Origin: Atrichornis clamosus
Taxonomy: Eukaryota; Chordata; Aves; Passeriformes; Menuridae
NCBI GenBank assembly: GCA_013400975.1
Contig: WBMZ01003363.1
Span: 27,705-91,704 of the forward strand
Reading direction: 5' to 3'
DNA: 64,000 nucleotides
The notes beneath the pieces are model-generated. The model saw nothing but the letters and a program-made list of their open reading frames with translations, was not told the origin of the DNA and searched no databases. Positions 37,729 to 51,500 of the stretch are shown here, in pieces; position 1 is the stretch's first letter, and each line of letters begins with the position of its first letter. A program made the position numbers and the translations under genes.

Positions 37729-38015
37729 ATTAAAAGTCCAGATCAAATCTCTTTTTTAAAAAAGAAAAATCCTCACCTGTTTAGTAATTCTTTGTGGACT
37801 GAAAATTCTTTTTGGACTGAACACTCATTAATAGTTACCTTGAAAAATGAGCTTTGCTTGTGTTTTATAGCAATGTTATTGCAACAGATTAATGTTCAAA
37901 TATGATTTTTAAGCTTGGACGAGAGAATAACACAGAATGGTGCAAAGACATTTGAAGTCAGATGAAGTGGATTGACTGTAAAAACAAACATGAAAAGTAC
38001 TGTCTTGTCATTAAA
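37729..38015 (+). terminator. C5 3' UTR with two candidate poly(A) signals
   Basis: ATTAAA occurs at 37729-37734, about 20 bases after the stop codon, and again at 38010-38015. Either could direct 3'-end formation, and no canonical AATAAA lies closer. The second would leave a 3' UTR of about 320 bases. Confidence 0.4.
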
Positions 38016-38527
38016 TAATCCCATGTCTTATCAAAATATAAGTATGTGCAGCCACTTCATAAGATCTCTGTGAAAGGAACTTTATTCCTTAGGTTTTCCT
38101 TTTTTACTCTTTTTTTTAATTCCTGCATTTCCATTCCTGACAGTAACTGATGCTGTTTTTATGTTCTGCTTTCTTGTTTAAAAAAAACCACCAAAGTTCT
38201 TAAATCATGTGTGCCTTTCATTATTTGCGTTTTAAGACACAGTCAACTAAATCAATATCTACTGTAACTTAGATTAAAACAAATGTTACTTTGCATTGGA
38301 TGACTGAATTGGACAGTTAAAAATCTTGCCTTGCCTCCAGGAAAGTGGCAGATGAAGGGCCAATTTTCCTGCTCACAGCTCCTGGCACAAATCAACTTGG
38401 TTCTCAGTAAAACTGAGAAGAGAGTTTGATACAAAGTACAGTTGCACACGTTTTTATTTTTATTGAAGAGTTGCCCAAAAGCAGCACATCCAAGAACTTT
38501 AAAATTACTGTTTTCCCTCTCTCTTAG

Positions 38528-38602
38528 GAATATCTTGATCCAGAACATTTAAGATGTGGAAAGATGATATTCAGAGATGATGCAATTTTTAATTTTGGCT
38601 CT
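38528..38602 (+). other. Isolated exon-like segment downstream of C5
   Basis: A 75-base segment has a strong polypyrimidine acceptor (TTTTCCCTCTCTCTTAG) and a near-consensus donor (GGCTCT then GTGAGT). It is open in a phase 0/0 frame of 25 codons with protein-like composition. No neighbouring exon was found, so it may be a chance match or the remnant of a lost gene. Confidence 0.2.
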
Positions 38603-41600
38603 GTGAGTATTTTACTTTTTTTTAATCCTCCAAACTTTCTAAGAAGCACAAGAAGATCACACTGTATCCAATAATAACTGGATATAAATTCAAATTGCAG
38701 GGAGAAGTACACGGAAATGCTCAGTGAGGTTGTCTAGACAGGTCACCTGTAAACATTTCTACTTCTGAGCTGGTAACTGTGTATTATGAGACCTAATTTT
38801 CTCTTTACATGGCAAGGAACATGTCTTATTTTCACAGATGACTTGTGACATTTAAGCTCTATTGATTTTTAGTGAGCCAGGCTACAAAAAAGCTGTATTG
38901 CTCCTGAAGACAGGAACCTGATTTAAAAATAACATATAAAAATGCTGCTCTTAGGTATCAAATTGCAGTTTAAAGAAAAGTTCTTTAATCTTACTGCCGT
39001 GTCTCTGTTTCTATCCAGAATTAACTATCCAATATATCAATGAGATCAGTAAAATATTCTAAATAGATGTATTTATGGGTGTACGTTTGTACAATTTGAT
39101 ATTTAGCCATGTGTAGGATGGAGATGTATATTTATACCAATGCCAGGAAGATTTACCTTCCTCACGTGGCAAGGCTTGACTTTCACAGGAAAATCATGTG
39201 GGGGAAGGGTGTATCTGTGTCTTCATCTGTTTCCACATGCAAATTATGTTGGCAGATTTCCACAGGGCCTCGTTAGCAGGACAAGACAAGATGGAAGTGA
39301 CAGGGGAGTGAGTTTAGAACTCAGTGCCACACCAACCTTAGGGACTTGTGGTCGGTGAGTTCTGAGGTACTAAACAACTTCCAGGATTGATCCCAGCAAA
39401 CATGGAAATTCTTGGAATAATCACTGCTTAGGTGACTCATCTGTATTATGAAATGGAAATTATTTCAAAACACATTCTGTACTTCCAAGCTTGCTGTGGA
39501 TTCTGGACAGCAGAGTGGTGCTTTTCTAGCTGAATTGTACACAGTGTTTTTCTGTTCCTTGGTTGTTTATATATGTGATGTGCAAGTCTCCAAATGTTCC
39601 AGGCTTTGAATCACCAGCCAATAGCTGTAGTGGTTCCAGAAAAATGTGCATTTCCCTGCTACACTCCTGCAGTGTTCCCAAGGCCAGGCAGCCTCTGGTG
39701 TGAGGTGACTGCTCTGCCTACATGTTAATGAACTGGCCCAGAAAGCTGAGTGCTTCAGGCCACCTTTATTCTCCCATTTCCAAGAATTACGGATGACTGA
39801 CCTTGCCTGCACAGATAATCTCTGAAAGCAGGACCCACTAAAGGCAATTAAATAAGTTTGGTCATTATACTTGTATTCCTTTTTCATATATTTCCCTTTG
39901 AATAAGAAAACTCACCAGATGCCATTCTAATGTGATTCTCCCTGGATACTCTTGGCAGACCTAAATTGGTTGAATTTCAGAGATTATAACAATTCTAAGG
40001 GTTAATACTATGTAATCCTTTAGCTCTTTTAAAAAATATATATTTCTGTACATTTCCATTTGTATTTTACTGGGTTTTAGATAGCTGAGCATCACAAAAT
40101 GAACTGATTTAACTTTTCATTGCAACTGGAAATTAATCTCATTGATCCAAGCTGGTAAGTGACTTGAATAGCCCAAATTCCACCCTGTTATGCACAGTGA
40201 CACATGAAACTCACACTTTGGTCTGGCTGAAAGCTTCTGGGCTGTGCCAAACTGCTGTGACTAATTTAGGGAGAGAGCCAAAGGGTGCCTTTCTCTGGCC
40301 ATTGTTTCATGAGCAGGGAAGAAGTGATTTTGTGTGTGCAATCTTTCAGGATATGCCACAAGCACTAAGCAGCCTTACTCAGACAAGTGCTCTGTCAAAA
40401 ATGGTTTGGAATTAGGAATACCCTACAATTTTAGAAGAGGAGTGGTAAATCCGTATAGCAGGTTAATATTCTTACTTTTTAATACCTCTGGAGTGACTGT
40501 CATAATTCTTTTCTGGCTGACCTGAACACAAATGTTAAATACTAGGTGGAAGAGAAAAATGCTCCCATGAGCTCAGAGGATGAAAGTCCAAGTTACCACA
40601 TAATTCTTACGTGGTTGTGATGCTGCACTCACATCTGAAATTGTCTGGAAGAGGAGAAATACTCACTTCATCACACTGAGTTTATTCAGTGCATTTGGGC
40701 AATGCAAAGCCAGAATATCACAATCATTATTTTCTATCTGTGCATAGCAATGAGGATGACGAGTGTAGGGACCTGAGTGAACAGGTGGGATCCTGCCTTG
40801 GTACAGCAATACAAAACCTTGAATTGAATCCTCAGGTTCCTTTCAAGTTCAAAACTCTTTTAATAAATAATCTCAAACATCCATTTCCCCAAACAAAGAG
40901 TTGTGGAATCAGCTGACAGGGGTCTGTAGATCCATTTAGAGAAGGGGTGTGGAAGAGACGAGTGAACACATAATAAGGAAATCCATTTTTTCTTTTGAGT
41001 GAATATTGTTTTGTAATTAAAAAAACCCCACTCTCTGAGAGCTGCCAATTTGGTGTTCATCCATGGTGGCTTGTCTCACTTGACCCTACCTACAGAGGCT
41101 TATTTTCAGTCTATGTAAATGTTAATATTTAGACATGTCTCCCAGCAAAATGTGTTCTTAATCTCCTGCTGAATTCTTACATCAGAACACACAGAAATTT
41201 GGCACGGCTGTCAGTTATTTTCCAGTAAAACACCCACCTTATAGGAGTTACATATGCTTTCAATTTTTAAGATATTTAATAATGTTTTCATCTCTAATTA
41301 GGAGAAATATCTGGGTTTGGCTCTTTCATTCTCCTGGGAACTAAGAGTTTGGTTTTGCCAGTTGCTGGATCATTACAAAATTCCAGTCCTTGTGTTAAAT
41401 TTTGCTTTTCAAGTTCTGAATGAACTTGGAATTTGGATACGTGTTTAAGCAGCAACCGATTTCCTGGAAAATACTAAACTGAATTAAACACCACAACTCT
41501 CATAAAAAGAACATTCAAGTTTAGAAAACAATAGCAGAGAAATCTTGAGTAAAGCTTGCTATATTCAACCCTTTCATATTTATCCCAGGAAATATTTGTT

Positions 41601-44600
41601 ACACACAGGGGGTTATTTATAAAATGGTTATATTTACCCACATTCAGAGCTAGAAGTCACGAAATGCAGATTATTCCTAAGGTGCTGTGGTTCAGACTAT
41701 AGTTCCTTTGTTTATTTGCTACTTGACAAATAAAAGGGCAACTTCTTTTAGAAGTAAAGTAAACAAAAAGTTCTATTTGATGCACTTTGAAACAGCTGAG
41801 ATATTAAACCCCCAAAATTGGGATTTACAATGGAAAATCTATTTTCTTTCAATGGCAGCAGCCCCACTGGTGCCAATTTAAAAGACTCCAAAGGAAACAG
41901 AATTTCAGAGCTGGGTTTAGTGCACTGAGGCTGGTTCCAAGGCGCTCTGACATGGGCTTGAATTGTCTAATTTGCCTTTACAAGAGGAGCCTCAACAGCA
42001 CATTCTTTCCACTGGTTGTTGTGTGTTCCCTGCTGTTTGTACCATGAGGCCATGGAGCACATCCTCAGCTAAAGCAAATCAGTGTCATTGCAGTTATTTT
42101 GGAGGAGCTACACTTGGTATCTAGATCTGCAGATGCAGGATTTCTTCCATTGCAGCACAAAAAATCAATGGGAAAATTGCTTTCCAAAGAGAAAATACTT
42201 TAGGAACACCTCACACATCCACACACAAGGAGACCCACGTTGCACTGTGCCAATTTATACCTGCTGAAAGGTGATTTGCAATATATAGACATAAACTCAG
42301 GTGTTGGTGACACACTGGGCATAAATGGCAGCTGTGACTGAAGTCATTCATTTACTGCATGGCTGAGTTGTCTGTCTCTGCCAGGGTATGATTAGCCAGG
42401 TTTCCTTCATTATTTATTAAAAGCAATATGCCATAAAAATGTCATTTTCACTGCCTAAATCATAAAATTTTCCATTAAAACCTCCTGCTGTAAGGTCCTA
42501 GAGAATATTCATGCCCAGGCTCTGACAGCAAGGTAGAAATAGGTATTCATTTCCAGCACTAGTGTAATTCCAAAAGTTTGGAGTCACCAACCTATATAAT
42601 ATTAAGAGGTGAGGTTATTTCTAAGCTTCTGTTTTGCTCAGGAATCTCAAAAACAAACTGGGATCAAAAACTTCCTATGGAAACACAAGGGGTCAAATTA
42701 ATCTGTGGCATAATTTAACAGGATTCCATGGATTTATACCAGAAGCTGGGGGGATGTATCTAAACCTGCATGAGCTCCTGTGTATCCCCCGTGTCCATGC
42801 CCATGGTGATCCTGCCAATCCCTGTGCCCAGTTCCGAACTGGGGTTAGTCCCAGCCCAGAAACCATTCCCAGGGCCCTGCCTGCCAGTGCCTGGGCTTTG
42901 AAACCAGTTGTTCATGATATGAAAAAGTGTTAGATGTGATTTTAGAGAGCCAGATTTAAGAAATGCTGGATTTCCTTCCAGAGCATATCTTACCACAAGG
43001 AAACCCAAGCTTGGCTTGGGAAACCTCACCACAATTCCGGACTGCTGCCCTCCAAAGCCAGTTTGTGTTTTGGTTTCTTCCAGGCTTCCATTGCTACTGA
43101 AGCTGGACAGGTGGGAGCATTCACTTCCTAAGCTCTGTGTGCCTCTGTCACTGGCTTTGGGGCTTCAACACCCAACTTATGATTCAGATGTTTGACGTGG
43201 AGCTACAAGTTTTGGTTTTTTGGCTGGACTCCAGGGACGCTGCTGGGAACATGGCTGGGGTGATGTGCTTTTGGAGTCCCATCCCTGGCAAAGCTGCCAA
43301 GAGATTTGGCCTCACGAAAGGACTCTTTCCATTCAGGAATTCAAACACTAATCTGCTTTCCCCTGTTCAGAATACAGACCTGATATTCTTTATGTCTGCT
43401 CTTCCCACTTCCAACTTTACTTTTTCACTCAGGCTCCTCTTCTGCTTAAAATTTATTTTCCTTTCTCCTTCAGATTCCTCGTTAAAAACAACTTGTTTTG
43501 TGTCAGGGGTTTTCTTTCTTCTTGTAGCAGTGTTTTGGTGGGGGCTTTGTTTGTTCTTTACAACACCTGTAGAGAGAATTTAGTTTTCCTCTTGTGAAAC
43601 CTTGGATAACACTTGGAACTTCTGTGTTCCCTGGGTGTGCTGCCCATTAAATACAGGTACAAATAGACATCTCAGTGGTGGTGTGGAAATTACTCAGGAT
43701 TATGAATCATCCTGAAAAATACTATTGGAAAGCTCAGCCTGATGCTATTAGTCATTCCACAACAGCAAAGGGAGTTATGGTCTCAGTGGAAGAGAGATGC
43801 AAGTTAGTGCAGAGTCAGTCTCTTTCTGCTTCTGTCTCATGTAAAGCAACATCTTCTAAACATCTTTTTTTTTTTACTGTTATTAGCAAAATGAGTGACT
43901 TCTGAAAGGGTTAATGGAGATTTGCCATAACCTTCACTCTCCCCTCAATTCTTGTCATTTATGAGGATTAATGAAGATGTCATTAAAGAAACCTGATGTT
44001 TCCTTTTTCTGTTTCCGCTAATTGGTCCCAGTCAATCAAGAGAATATCCATATTTTCCCAGCTGGTTTTGAGTCAAAAGATACTGAATCTGAACTTGTTT
44101 TTTCGTGTCACATCCAGAGCTTTGGAAGAGTGTTTTGGCAGGCTTCCCTGTGGGCACAGCGCCCATTCCCAGAGTTCTCTCCAAAGCATTAAGAATGGAA
44201 ATAAGCAGCTCAGAATTTTCCAGTTTAGCTCAGGCCCTGCATACGTTAAGAGAAACAGAAGCATAACCACAAGTACAGCACAACCCTTCATGTGGCCAGG
44301 CTGCAGCAGAGAGCTGAGCTTCGGCTGGGGAAACTGGCCCAAACTGGTCCATGTTGGGATCACGCACTGTGCCCCACGTTTGTCCTGCTGTGGGGGGACA
44401 GTGACTGAGGCAGGAGACCACCAGGAAGCTCCTTCATGTAAAGAGGGTCTGTGTGGTTGCCTAAACTCAGAGGCAGGCTCAGAAATGTCTTAATGATTTA
44501 CTCTGAACTACTTGTAGGAAACCATCAAGGCCACTGTGACAGAGAGAGAAACACTTTCATTTTCTCTCTTCTCTTCAGGGTTCTTGTGGAAACTGCTTTA

Positions 44601-46639
44601 GTGAGTGACTGAAGTCAGACACACGCACATATATATAATGTCCATTCATGGGTGTTTTTCTCCTGTCAAACGCTGAAGAGGTGCTCCAGAGCATCAATTC
44701 TTTGGGGGGAGTAATTCCTAGGAAGCTGAGGATAATACTATCTTACAGAGAATATGATCCAGGAAAAATCTTGAGGCAGAGCAGGGATGAAGAAAATAAA
44801 ATTGATTCCTGATGTCTCTTTGAGGATTGCAGTCCAGCTCTTACGGAACTTAGTGGGAAACTTCCCTTCTCTTGTAATGAAAGTTGGGCTGGTCCTCAGG
44901 GTATCACCAGAGAAAAGCAGAGCTACCACTGGTAGTAGGCACAGACAGATAAAACTAAAACATGTACAAAGATTTTATTATAGACAAGAGATTGAATTGT
45001 GACAAAGCTGTCAGGTTTACTGAAGATAACAATATATCAAATTAATGATGCTTTTTTAAAAATCTTGAATTGATGAAATCTCACAGACACTCTGCTTAAG
45101 TCAGAAAATAAGTAATAGCACAGAAGTTGCAGAACTACTTCATATCAGAGCTATGAACAGGCAGGAATCTTGACTTGAAGCACTCAGCTCCAGTTCCTAG
45201 AAGTACTGAATCTCCTGGGGCCTGGATCTGCTTTTACTAGCAAATTTTCCTTCCAATGTTTTATCCATATTTCAGGATTTCCTAGAACAAGTGCACACTT
45301 CCAGCTAATTTATACTAACTGGAAATTATATTTTCATAAAATGAGACATCCCTATCCTAAATATCTCTCTGAAATGCAATTCTCAGCCCTGGAAATACTA
45401 CTTATGTTATGACTACAGTGTTTAAAACCCAGAGCATCTAAGCCTGAATTCCATTTTAAATGTCCTATGAAATCTGTTGCATTAAAAATCTCAAGCTCTT
45501 GGCATCTTTTTAAAAGGTAATATTAATATATTCCCTTATGTGCTTTTTTCCTAGGATATAAAATGATCATTCCCCTTAAATAGTAACACAGTGCCCTGCA
45601 ATGCTGAGCACTGGTGGAATGGCTCTACAGTAAAGTTAAGCTTCAAATTTTAATCTCTCTTTGAGCCACATCCTGTTTTCAGTTAACTGATCTCATATGG
45701 GGGAAATTTACCACAGGAAATCTCTCTAGTTTGGAAAGTACCAAAACCTTATCTTTAGTTTCTTTGTGTAATTCAGCACCTTTGGAGACAGAGGTGTAAT
45801 AGAATCACAGAAACTTTCAAGAAGTCTCAAAGCAAGAGAAAAGGAGCGAGTTAAGAGCACAGGGAGGAGGTAGAGCTGCCCCTTCATCTCCAAACCTGAC
45901 CCTGTGGTCTAACATTGATCATTCTAAAATTAGCATCTTACACCTTCTTACATCCCCAAAGCTTAAAAAACCACATCCAGAAATCTTTTAAAATCTCTTT
46001 CAGAAACTAACTCACATCCTGGCAGAAACTCCCTGGGCCAGGTTAACTTGAGATGAATTTTAAATGAGAGCCAATGGTTCAGGCTGAGGACTAGGGCTGG
46101 ATCACACTTTTCTCATAGACTTGATTTAATCCACAGCCCTGATGACTTTGAACTGCAGATCTACATCTGGATCTACATCAGATCAGCATCTCCAAATATG
46201 CTTACAGCTCAGAGAGGAGGGAAGTGGAAATGAAGCCTGCCTTGTCGGTCTGTGCACACACGCACAGGAAGGTGCCAGACTTCAGGCAAACACTGATGTG
46301 CAATAACCTCCCCACCAGCTTTCACACCCTCACAGGTACCTGCAGGTGATCGCTTTTGTAACAAGCCAGTGAAGCACCTAAAGAAGCACCTCTGCTTTTT
46401 ATTTTTAATTTTGAGAAGGGCTATCACCCACAGGGATATTCCCCACAAGGAAGAGTGAACAGATTTGCATATGCAATTCTTTTTCTGACTGCGTCCTTGG
46501 TCAGAACCTAGATAGGGTGGCAGCAAAGTGAGCTTTGTCGGGGGTAAAGAGGACCTTGTGCTGATATTGAAACTTCTCTTTATAGAGTCTTTCCTGCACT
46601 CTAAGAAGGATTAGCAGACATTACTGCACTCCTTGTGTT

Positions 46640-47640
46640 ACCCTGGTGTGGTACCTCAGCTCTGCGTTGGCGGGTGAGGCACAGCGGGGCTTGCCCGGCG
46701 AGGCTTCCCGGAGGCTCCAGAGGGAGTCAAGGCGCCCGTCCCGTATTTGGGGCAGGGGCTGCCCCGAGCACTCAGGGCCGTGCAGGGGAACTTCGCGCTG
46801 TGGCCGCGCTCTGGGCAGGCAGGACTTTCTGTCTGAGTCCCCGGGCCGGGTCACCATGTCAGACACCGCATCACACCGCTTTCAGGAACCAGCTACCAGA
46901 CTCTCCATTTCAGCTGGCCGGGGGAAATTTGCTCCGTGGGGCCTTTCCTCGGTCAATTCCCCGTCCCCGCGGCCCGGGACACGGCTCGTCCCCCGAGCAG
47001 GGGAAGCCCTGCTCCTCCCGGCCCCGGGGCGCGGTCCGGGCTCCCCGCTCCTCCCGGCCGGAGCGAGGCAGCATCGCCGAAATCCAACCGAGCCGCCCGG
47101 CCGCAGCTCCTGAGCCCGCGGTGAGCGCCCGCCCGGGGCCGGCGGGCTCAGGTACGGGGAGAGGCAGGGATGGAGGGAGGGAGAGGAACGGGAGGGAGAG
47201 GAACGGGAGGGATGGAGGGAGGGATGGAGGGGAGCGGGCCCCGCCGCAGCCTCCCGCCTCCCGCAGCGGGGAACAGCCCGCGGCCCCCGGACACACGGGC
47301 CCGGTCCCCGAACCGCGCCCCGGGAGCACCCGGAGGGCAGCGGGGGCTGCCGGGGGGTCCTGTCCGCCCTCCGCCCCGCTGAGCCGGGATGGGGGCGCAG
47401 GGACCCCCGAGCCGGGGCTGCCGGAGCGCTCCGTGCCTGGGGCTGCGGCTTGCGGGCGGTGCCGGCGTGAACGGAACCGCGGGCTGGGCCAGCGCGGCCG
47501 GGAGCGGGGGGCGGCTCGTCTGCCCCATCCTCTCCGGGCACCCACCCACGGCACCTCCGATCCTCTTCCATTACGTTTGTGTTGCCGGGTTTAATTACGG
47601 CTCTGGCAGGTTGGGCTGCTCCTGCGCTCATTGCTGAGCT
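46640..47640 (+). promoter_or_regulatory. CpG-island promoter, probably of TRAF1
   Basis: One kilobase of very high G+C and CpG content lies upstream of the TRAF1 coding exons. It contains candidate first-exon donors, e.g. GGCTCAG/GTACGG with exon end at 47151 and CCGCG/GTGAGC at 47120-47121. Open frames across it on both strands are explained by base composition, not coding. The start site was not determined. Confidence 0.65.
47161..47233 (+). repeat. GGGA-rich short tandem repeat
   Basis: Imperfect repeats of GGAGGGAGAGGAACGGGAG and GGGATGGAGGGA units lie inside the CpG island, about 70 bases in all. The strand is purine-rich and could form G-quadruplex-like structures. Confidence 0.7.
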
Positions 47641-48591
47641 CCCCGTCAAATGCCTGCAGAGACCATGGGAATTGGCTAAGCCAGGTCATGGAAAACGCTG
47701 TTTGTTACCAGAGCAGAGCCTTAAACCCAGGGTGTGCCCTGCCCACTGCACCAGGCTGATCACACTGCCAGCCTGGCCTGCCCACGGCAGCCTTGATTAA
47801 TTTTTTTTCAGATTTTTTAGTGTGACTGTTGGTAATACTGAGATAGGTTATGGTGTGTCACTACTGTTACAGAAAAAAAAAGCGCGCTTTACAAAGGCAT
47901 TATGATCAAACTGCACCAAGTCCCTGGGTGAAAACCTTCCCTGAGCTTTCGAAGAGACACCTGGCTGCATTTCCAAAAATGTCCCACTGCACAGTTCTTG
48001 TTAATCAAACCAAACTGCATGTTCGTGACACCTTGGCACGTGTGGCTCCAGGTGTGTCTGCTGAGAGCACAAGCATTAAGGGTTTGTGAGCTTGGGATTT
48101 CCTTTGTCATTTCACCATTAGTTTTATGACTTCAGGAAATTCGCTGTCAACACACCAGCTGCTCAGTTTCTGTGTCTATGAAGTGAAATCACGAATTTTG
48201 GCTGCTGAGAATTCAATGTGGTTGGGGATTTACTTTACAGAAACAATTCTGTGTGATGGGGGCTGATGGGACTGTAACTCATCTTTCTACAAGCTAAAAA
48301 CTCTGGAAAGAAAGCCCCACCCCCTTATTTGAAGACATTGTCCATTTTCATGTTGTGTTTGAGGGAAATTTTAAATCTGTACAGTAATTTCCTGCTGGTA
48401 CCTAGTGAAACCCCACCTTGACATTTGGTCACGCCTGTCACTGCAGACCCAGCTGAACACATCACTGTTCCTGCTGGGGTTCAGAGCTGCTCAAGGACTT
48501 TGATGCCTGATACATCCTCTCACATCAAAGTGAGCGTGTGTTGTGTCTGAGCACCTGGTTTTTTCCTTCTGTCTCACAGTGTTTGCTTCAG

Positions 48592-51500
48592 ATGGCTGAG
48601 AACACCCCCAGGAGTCTGCAGGACGCCCCGGGCTCTTCTCCTGATGAAAATGAATTTCCTTTTGGATACCCCACTAACATCTGTGAGGACGTGCCTGGTC
48701 AGAAGTACCTGTGCAGCAACTGCAACAACATCCTGAAGAAAGCCCTGCAGACCCTCTGTGGGCACAGGTACTGCTGCGCCTGCCTCGCCTGGATCGTACG
48801 GTACGTCCTGGGCCGCGCCTCGGCCAGGGGGCACTTCCGTGGCCAGGAGCTGCCTTGTGCCACTGAGCTCAGGGACAAGGCTGTAGCTCCCTGGCTCACT
48901 GTCATTTTCCTGTCTGGACTGCAGGATATTCTCTGCCTCCTCCTTGTCTCCACCGTGGAAGACGGCAGAGTGGATTATGGGGCCCGGCAGATGCCAGTTT
49001 TTCTGTCTGTGGCAGAATAATTCTGACTTAACCTTAAAGAACTGGCCCAAGGTGGACTTAATCCTGCCATGGCACTTTACAGTCCTTTGATAAGTGATGT
49101 TATACGATTTTATTAAACAGAATGTCTTCTATATCTATATCTGTCTTGGCAAAATGGGCATTTTCTGTGTTTTAAAATACTTTCGTTTTCACATTCTCTT
49201 TCCTACATGGTGTTTTTGCATAGTTCATGAGAGAAAGAGTTTTCCATCTTTATTCTTGTTTATGATCCAGGCTGCCCCTATTTTACTGAAATACAGATAA
49301 GATTTATGGGCCTAGTCCTGGTCTTGAAGAACAGAAGAGCAAAGCTTTTTGACATCAGCGTGTTCAAGAATTGGCCCTTTCATGAACAAGGACTTTGGAT
49401 TCTGAGTGGAAATTTCAATTTTCACGGTTTTATTTGTGTCAGTGCCTATACAAAGACCTCCTAAACTACAGTACACCAATGGATTGTTATTTAATTCTTC
49501 TTTCTTTTTGCCAGAAACAACAAAAATGCAATTTGCCAGAAATGTAAAGAGGAAGATCCCAACACTTTAAGTGAGGAAAGCCTATTGGCAGAAGAAAGGG
49601 TAAGTTGTAGTTCACAGGTCATTAATTTATTATTAACCATTCTCTGGACTACTCTGTAGTCATCATTGGACTTGTGTTCAGAAGGGACTAATATAAAATG
49701 CAATAGCAGCTGATAGTTATACATTTTAACTTAGGTTTTAATAACTTGGATTTCCCAGAGTTTTTGATTTTAGAAAGTCTAATGGCAGCCTTAGGACTTT
49801 CCAAATCCAGGTTCTGCAATGTAAAATCCCACACTCTGCCATATGATTAACTTTTTATTGTCTCAAAGTAACCGGTGCTTTCCTACTTGTAATAATATGT
49901 CTTAGCTGTTACTTATTATCCTTAGGAAGTATCCTAATGGATTTTCCAACCTCATGGTTTCTTGTACCCTTCAAAGATGAGGCTGAACATAATAATTGAT
50001 ACAAACTACGCACTGGTAAATGTTCCATCTGTAGTTTAATGGGGCAGATCTTTCCTTGTGTGATTTTCCAGGCAGATTGCTGTGCTATTCTATTTCCCAA
50101 ATACAAACTGGCCCATAAGGCCCAGTCCCAGGAGTCTTATTCCCTCTTTTCTGATAATATGCAGGAATATCAACCAACACATAATTTGTCTACATTTCTT
50201 CGGGGAAAATGAAAACCAAAAGCAGCTGACAGTGGAATAAAAGACAAAGTTTAGGAAGTGGCTGCAGCAAAATAATGGATCTGCTGTTAATGCTGAACTT
50301 GGTAACATCCCAGAAAAAAAAAAATCTTCATTTCTGCAATAAATTTCCCAATAACAGAATTTCATGCATCATATGACCACAAATAGATGCAGCTGAACCC
50401 TTATGAACTTACTCTGCATTGACTACCAGTTTGGGATTTCTCTGATGTGGGAATCTCCCCTAGTCTGCTGGGAATTTCTGCAAAATCTGTGGGTGGGTGG
50501 CTGTAAACAGCCCCCACTCTGCTCTGCCTGGCAGATTCTTTTGCCTGCTGAGGGTCCAGATGAAGCCAGGCACCAGGAAGGGAGGAGGATCTCCTGTATA
50601 GATAATTTCCAACAAATGCTGTGTGGATTTTCAGTAACTTTATTGGGCATCATTTGTAAATACTTTCCTCTCTCTATTTGTAAAGCTCCCTCCTCCCATT
50701 CCTTGCTCTGTGTTGTTCCATGGGAAATCTGCATTTCTCTGCACTGGACTTACCTCCAGAGTACCCAAAAAATACCATTAAATGTGGCAGGGCTTGTTCT
50801 TGTGTCAGGGTACCTATTTTAATAGTGCAAGATGTAATATTAAAGTGTGCAGTGTATCATAATTTACATAACAATCGTTCAATTCTTCATATTTACCACA
50901 ATACCAAAATCTATGTAGGGCAAAAAACAAACCCCACTCCCATCTGGTTCGTATTTTTTTAGCACTCAGTGTCTGCTAAATGGAAACAGCCCAGATCTGA
51001 GCAATGCACTCGGTGCAGAACACTCCCAAGTCCTCTCTGCAGCACGTTTAGGAGGTGTTAATGACCTCGATAATGAAGTGAATTCATTAAGAGACCCCAT
51101 AGTCAGGGTCCTGTCAGCACATTCCCTGCATGTGAAATATTTCAGGCTTCTGTGAAAAGAAATGTAAAATAAGAGCTGTAGTTGGCTGGACCTATTTTCA
51201 GTAAATGAATATCATGCCAAATAGGTGATTTTTGAATGTTAAGAAGGAAATTATTTAACAATTATTTGGGTTTCTACTACACTAAGAGTAACTTGATAGA
51301 TTACAGAGTCTTATGCAGTACAGTACATTAAAAAAAATAGAGGATTTATCAAGAAGTGCATTTCTGTCACCCTGTTCCAAGGATGTATGCTGAGTGCTTT
51401 CTCACCAGTGGTTTTTTCCTTACTGTGTTTACTTTCCAGGCTTTTGGTGATGCTGCCATTAATAAAGAGATTTCTGAACTCAGAGTCCACTGTGTGACCC

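Larger units (their letters stand above)
37709..46600. other. Intergenic region between C5 and TRAF1
   Basis: About 9 kb of unique AT-rich sequence. Open frames here (the longest near 43137-43583 and 43996-44493) lack splice context, composition or motifs that would mark them as genes. One isolated exon-like segment at 38528-38602 is listed separately. I recognised no mobile element or RNA gene with confidence. Confidence 0.6.

Noticed and set aside
43137..44493. Two open frames of 148 and 165 codons in the C5-TRAF1 intergenic region
   Set aside because: Composition is unlike protein, no splice or start context fits, and no recognisable motif is present.
44857..44868. GGGAAACTTCCC as an NF-kappaB site for TRAF1
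   Set aside because: It does not fit the ten-base kappaB consensus and lies about 2 kb upstream of the island. TRAF1 is NF-kappaB responsive in mammals, but this site alone does not support a call.
45790..46070. Possible very old CR1 remnant (AGAATCACAGAA, CCACATCCAGAAATC)
   Set aside because: Only isolated words resemble CR1, and no continuous match could be followed.
46882..47649. Long open frames on both strands across the TRAF1 CpG island (up to 319 codons)
   Set aside because: High G+C removes stop codons. The translations are Pro/Arg/Gly/Ala-rich with no domain or conserved motif, and the region has promoter character.
48801..49020. Read-through of the first TRAF1 coding exon past 48800
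   Set aside because: The donor at 48801 is strong, and the next exon restores the second half of the RING in frame. The read-through sequence has no TRAF similarity.
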